Assembly (NCBI GenBank): GCA_903813345.2
Contig: CAIIXF020000002.1
Location: 18,118,813 to 18,182,812 of the forward strand
DNA: 64,000 nucleotides
Direction: 5' to 3'
DNA from: Owenia fusiformis
Lineage: Eukaryota; Annelida; Polychaeta; Sabellida; Oweniidae
Notes under the pieces: model-generated
Database searches by the model: none
What the model was told of the DNA's origin: nothing
The model's input: only the letters and a program-made list of their open reading frames with translations
Part shown: positions 59,091 through 64,000 of the stretch, in pieces
Layout: every line of letters begins with the position of its first letter
Numbering within the stretch: the stretch's first letter is position 1
Made by a program: the position numbers and the translations under genes

Positions 59091-60393
59091 GTAATGCAAG
59101 CAACAGTACACGATCAGATAATGTAGATGCAGTGTTATATTCTGAATCTGAGATGTTTAACTATTGTGATACCTAATTGATTATAAAACTACACATCGGA
59201 ATATTAATGTTACTTTTGTAACAATGCTGATATTACTAAAGATGGACAAATCGAAAAGAAAAACAAGATGTTTTGGAAGGTTGTGTTTTCTGTACTTTTT
59301 TATTTGCACTGTATGAAATGTCCCTATGTTTTATTTTTTGGAATACACGTTCATTAAAAAATATACATTGACATCTTTTGTGATTCCAATGGGAAATGTG
59401 TTTGGCTTACCAAAATTCAGATATTCTTGAAGTCGTGACTCGTTTGTTTCTGAATCCTTGCTACAACATATACAACCCTATACAAAATGTTTATATAGCC
59501 AACAAAAAGTTCTTGTAAAAACCAAGCTGAATGTCCTGTTTAAGAACCCCTATTCTTACTATTGAAATGGATTCTAGCAATATATAATACTATCCAACAT
59601 GAATCTACTTGTTGAGACTCTATCAACTTGAGTTCTTCTGAGAAAATGAGGATTTCAGCAAGGGTGCAATTGACTTGTAATGGGGATGCAATTGATTTCA
59701 TCCTTCATATTTACTGTAGATATGCAGGATAAAATAAATTGCATCCCCATTATATCACTTGACCAGAACCAAATGTAGCAAAATGCACCATTGGCATTGT
59801 CTAGGTTATATAGTCAACCTTCATTTTTTTGAAAATGGTGTACCTTTTTTTATTCTGTGTAATTCATTATTCAAATTTGGTATTCAAATTCTAACACCTA
59901 ACTTTTTGTACACTAAGTGTTTAGTTTACTTGATGAATACTAAAGTTTCAAAGTCATTTTTGAGAATCACTTTCGCCTCCTGTGTTATTTTAATGGGAGA
60001 GGTTTTTTGAAAAACAATTTTGAATTTAAAGACCTCTAACTTTGTTGAGCCTGAAGAAACGTATCAATTTTTTGTTAAATAAAGTTAACAAATTCAATTG
60101 CCTCCCTAACTTGTATTTTTTGCAAGGACTTGGATGGATGGCTATTCTGTCATATGACTTATGGCAAACCTATCATTTCCCATTGGTTAACATGGGAATG
60201 TCGATTTTCAAAAATTCATCGAATTTATCATCAATTTTCGACCTATTGTAATCGAGGGAAATATTGAGAAAATTTGGAGGTTTTGTAAAGAAAGTCAAGT
60301 TGCGTTCCCATCAATATTATAAGTTTTTTCTATCGCAGTTTAGTAAATAAATATTCAAACGGAATGAAGCTAACACTTAGTTCCAGAGGGTGT
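59091..60393. other. Intergenic, one repeat fragment
   Basis: No gene seen. 60035-60110 shares about 60 bp (GTTGAGCCTGAAGAAACGTA, then TTTTTGTTAAATAAAG) with 10900-10970 inside the inner nested element, so this part is a dispersed repeat. The rest is AT-rich. Confidence 0.5.
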
Positions 60394-61011
60394 TACGCGG
60401 TATATGGCATACATTCATGGTTGCGCGGTATTTGTGATACGGGTGAATATGCCATACTCACCTGCGGTATATGGCATATTCCGCAGGCTAGTATGCGATA
60501 TTCCGCAGTGAATATGCGATACATTGATTTCAGTGAATACCCGATACTCACCTGCGGAATATGTTATACTCACTTGCGGAATATGCCATATACCGCAGGT
60601 GAATATGACATATACCGCAGGTGAAAACGTGATACAGAAAGCCTTGATTTGATTGGTTGCGAGAATCGACTCTAAATGTAAAACTACGCTGGATTACCAA
60701 TATAGTTAGTGCGTCGAGTACTAATATATAAATCCAGGATTGATTGAGTAAGTTTATTACGCGAGATTGGTGACTGATACTTCTGCTAAGTTAATATATT
60801 CGATACACAGTACTGTTGATTCAGTAATCATTATAATAATTAACGTTTTACTTGTTCGTTCAATCTATGCAATTGACAATTGCGTACTTCCGTATCACGT
60901 TCTCATTGGTTAGTGTGTATGCCATATACCGCAGGTGAATCTGTCATACACCGCAAGTGAATATGCCATATTCTTTGCGGAATATGACATATTTTTGTGT
61001 CGTGTTTACCG
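60394..61011. mobile_element. Palindrome-rich TIR element, copy 2 (inverted)
   Basis: Reverse-complement copy of 31514-32140 with small differences. It starts CGCGGTATATGGCATACATT after TTA and ends in TTTACCGC. Many CCGCAGGTGAATATG-like words on both strands. Confidence 0.78.
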
Positions 61012-61538
61012 CAAAACAGAGGGGAGCTAATTATAACGTTGCCAAACTTATGGAGGGAAGTGTACACCGAACATCGTCCACTTAAAGTCTATAAATGTCA
61101 ACACGTGTGGTTCTGACATACTGGAATAAACATTTCTCGAACAATTCCAAGAACAACAGTGTCCGAAAATCAATCAATTCAGGCGTTACCTTTACCAGTT
61201 TACTGTGAAGTACGGCGGGTCAACTATATTACTGACTTAAGTTAGTCTTTAACACTGCTTCAAAGCAACAAGTTGGTTGAACCTAAAAATAAGAGATTGA
61301 AGGATTATTGTGCAATAACATATTGAAAAATATATTCATACCGTGCACACGAAGTTGTATATTTCAGATTATTTAGTGTTTAGTGCAATAAGCCTGCGCT
61401 CTCTTGTAATCTGAAGTGTATCCGCCATGTTAACACTTGGCAGGAGAATAATCAAAATATAAGAAGTTACATAATTTATAAGCCAACCACGTGGTCACGA
61501 GCAATCCACGATATGCAAATGTCATTCCTGTGCAATAT
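61012..61538. other. Spacer between two elements, nothing seen
   Basis: AT-rich sequence with no frame or repeat that I can recognise. Confidence 0.4.
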
Positions 61539-64000
61539 CACTGGGGGGTATCGTGATGCAACAACACCGTGTTGTTGCATCAAGATGGCAAGACTTCCGG
61601 TGATAGATTTTCGTACGATATTTTGTTTTCCCAATTTAAACCAATTTCTAGGACGAGTTGCTCAATAATCATACACGTGCAGTTAGCTCATGATCTAGAT
61701 TTAAAAAAAACTCTCATTAGTATGCATGTAGCATCATCAAGAAGCGAGAAATTCGCGGTTTTAATTCCTCACTATTGATGCAACAACACCACTCTGTTTA
61801 TTATCAATGATGCAACAACACCAATGTGCTGATGCAAAAACGCCAATATAATGTATCATTGAATATCAAGAGAAACTGTTTTATGTTCTGTTTATAGGTG
61901 TTGGTCGGGACATGAATAAAACGCGTGAGTGCGTGGTTCATGAATGAAACATATTTTGTTTGATTCCGTAATGTATTTGTCTTTATCAAAGTAAAAAGGA
62001 TACACAAGGTAAACTAAATACATAGGCTAAGTATTGAATCCCCGGGAGCCAACCTCATTGATATTGTATCTGAAAAATAAAGATTATTCATTTTCTAAAT
62101 TAAATCCCCTTGATTTACCGTATCGTATGGAAATTGTTTACAAAGAATAATATAACTAGACTTTGGAAATTGAACAAGTTCAATTTCAGACTCCAGATCT
62201 GGACTTTTTTAAGCCGAGTCATCCAGAAAAACATGGATGGATGGATGGATGGATGGATGGATGAAATAGGAAGGAGGGATAGGACAGAATAGGATGGAAC
62301 GATGGGAGAGAATAGAGAAGAAAGATAGGATAGAATAGCAAGGAAAGGATAGGAAGGAAAGGATAGGAAGGATAGATAGATAGGAAGGAAAGGATATGAA
62401 GGATAGATAGGAAGGAACGGATAGGGATAAAAGGGATAGGATAGGAAGGATAGGATAGAATAAGAAGGAACGATAGGATAGAATGGTAGGATAGGATAGG
62501 AAGGAAGGATGGATGGAAGGATGGATGGATTTTTCAACATTTTCTTCGCTACTCTTGACTTTCTTCGCGCGCTACTCTTGACTTTCTATCAGGATACCAT
62601 CAGATCGATTTTTCTCGAAATTTCAAAACGCCATAACTTCCGAACCGGAAGTCGGATCGAAATTTGGTTTGCAGATTCTGATTTCTGAGAAAATTCTATT
62701 CTTCATTCATAACTCAAACGTTAATTTTGGAGAATTTTTTATTTTGAACTACTTTTTGGACACCATATCTCAAGGCTAACACTATTAGTACACTCTTGGC
62801 TACATGTATACACAATTTCGAAGAATATAATTGAAGGGTAGTGTCAGAATCACAAAAATAAGGAAAACTTTGAATTTGACCTAGATTTTGACCTAGACAT
62901 TTTTGTGCCCAAATTTTGAAGCTAGATTGCTTTTGAGGTACCCTTCATTTAAAGGCTTTCATTAAATTAAGCTGTACTCGGTCGTATATATGTCGTATTT
63001 TACACTTCAAAAATTTTTTTTTGCCCATTGACTTAACACGGGGCACCAAATTTAGCGATTTTGAGTTTTCAAAACGCCATAACTTCCGATGAGTGTTGGT
63101 TTAATGATATTGCAGTTATACAATGCTATTATATAGAGGTTATTTACTGAGAGGGATTCAATATTGGTTTTATTCCGGACACATTATGATATTTCCCGAG
63201 GGCCCAGGGGGAATCTGGGATTACTGTACCCCTATCAATTTACCTTTTCGGGACCTAAATTACCTACCTTTTTACTCAATCGGGGAGAACGAATCCAAAG
63301 AGAACAATACTTCTACATGTGCGCTGTGCAAGATTTCCAATAGCTTGTCGTGTTTACCGAGAACGAAAGATGTTTGTCTACCATTTTGAATGATACTAAC
63401 TGGTATCAGGGTCATCAAGCTATGGAACAGGGGTTTATGATAATAAATTGGGTTACTATAGCTTGCAATGTTAAAGGCGATTGAACTATGTTATAAAACA
63501 ACTTCCAGTACATTATGATACTGTATTTAAAAGTATAAATTTTTGAAAAAATACATATAAAGAATCTTCGCCCGCAGGACATGTATTTTGAATGCCTGAG
63601 AAGAACGCAAATGGGTACTGGCCTGGTGTTGCAATAGTTGCATTTAAAAATCTGTTCCTCTCGAGATTTATGGTCTTCTGAAATTATACTATTAATTGGT
63701 GTTGTTGCATCATTGCTCAAATCTAGAGGAGTGTTGTTGCATCTTCGGTTTGGTGTTGTTGCATCAATAGTGAGGAACTAAAACCGTGAACTTCTTGCTT
63801 CTTGATGATGCTACATGTATACTAATGACAGTTTCTTTAAATATAGATCATGCGCTAACTTCACGTGTATGGTTATTGAGAAACTCGTCCTAGAAATGGG
63901 TTTAAATTGGGGAAACAACTTATCGTACGAAAATCTATCACCGGAAGTCTGGCCATCTTGATGCAACAACACGGTGTTGTTGCATCACGATACTCCCCAG
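61539..64000. mobile_element. Outer TIR element, copy 2 (inverted, without nested insertions)
   Basis: Begins CACTGGGGGGTATCGTGATG and matches the reverse complement of 13040-12575 followed by 8994-6636. The right TIR reaches the window end (last bases GATACTCCCCAG), so the final few bases and the right target duplication are outside. Left flank CAATAT. The join near 62015 is the empty site for the 3.6-kb middle insertion of copy 1. Confidence 0.88.
62234..62530. repeat. GGATA/GGAT purine microsatellite
   Basis: Complement of the array at 8484-8762, within the second copy of the outer element. It differs in unit number, as expected for slippage. Confidence 0.85.

Noticed and set aside
1-64000. 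tRNA, rRNA or other structured RNA genes
   Set aside because: I looked for A/B-box pairs and cloverleaf arms by eye and found none I could support; the tRNA-Pro-like 18-mer at 47594 is a primer site, not a tRNA gene.

Overview
This is an AT-rich, intron-rich animal genome segment with many transposons. The gene content suggests a marine invertebrate, probably a mollusc. The clues are a voltage-gated proton channel with a very long S1-S2 loop, a zona pellucida (ZP) domain protein, a metazoan TauE/SafE-type transporter and a Ty3/Gypsy element primed by tRNA-Pro. No species can be named from sequence alone. All gene models below were joined by hand from GT/AG sites with matching phases; I had no transcript or database support.

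Layout. 218-3261 (+): 3' part of a ZP-domain gene that enters from the left. 5345-17227 (-): three-exon TauE/SafE-like transporter. Its 8.7-kb second intron is mostly a Russian doll of three nested terminal-inverted-repeat (TIR) elements, and its first intron holds a further TIR element whose ends resemble a Transib/RAG heptamer. 19244-23233 (+): two-exon gene for a basic, RS/KS-rich protein of unknown function, head to head with the transporter gene.

25852-36914 and 40926-54586 (both +): two tandem paralogues of an Hv1-type voltage-gated proton channel, ten coding exons each with matching phases. Both lack the first S4 gating arginine and carry a long His/Asp-rich extracellular S1-S2 loop with a conserved furin-like site. 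Both end in a large tail of short Thr/Val/Gln/Pro-rich tandem repeats encoded by a single last exon. In the second paralogue a young 5.8-kb LTR retroelement (46716-52500) sits inside coding exon 7. The insertion has a TGCA target duplication, two 873-bp LTRs with one difference noticed by eye, and an extra inverted LTR fragment at its right end, so both outer ends are U3 ends. Its gag-protease-integrase frame is open but lacks reverse transcriptase and RNase H.

54649-58945: a 4.3-kb TA-flanked TIR element carrying a minus-strand spliced gene of unknown function with about 33 copies of a 30-bp minisatellite. The gene's frame is broken at homopolymer runs. 60394-61011 is an inverted second copy of the palindrome-rich element found in intron 4 of the first channel gene. 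61539-64000 is an inverted second copy of the outer nested element, lacking the nested insertions and so serving as an empty-site control.

The most interesting material is the tailed, R1-less proton-channel pair, the retroelement with two U3 ends that separates one channel from its tail, and the family of TIR elements with clear target duplications.
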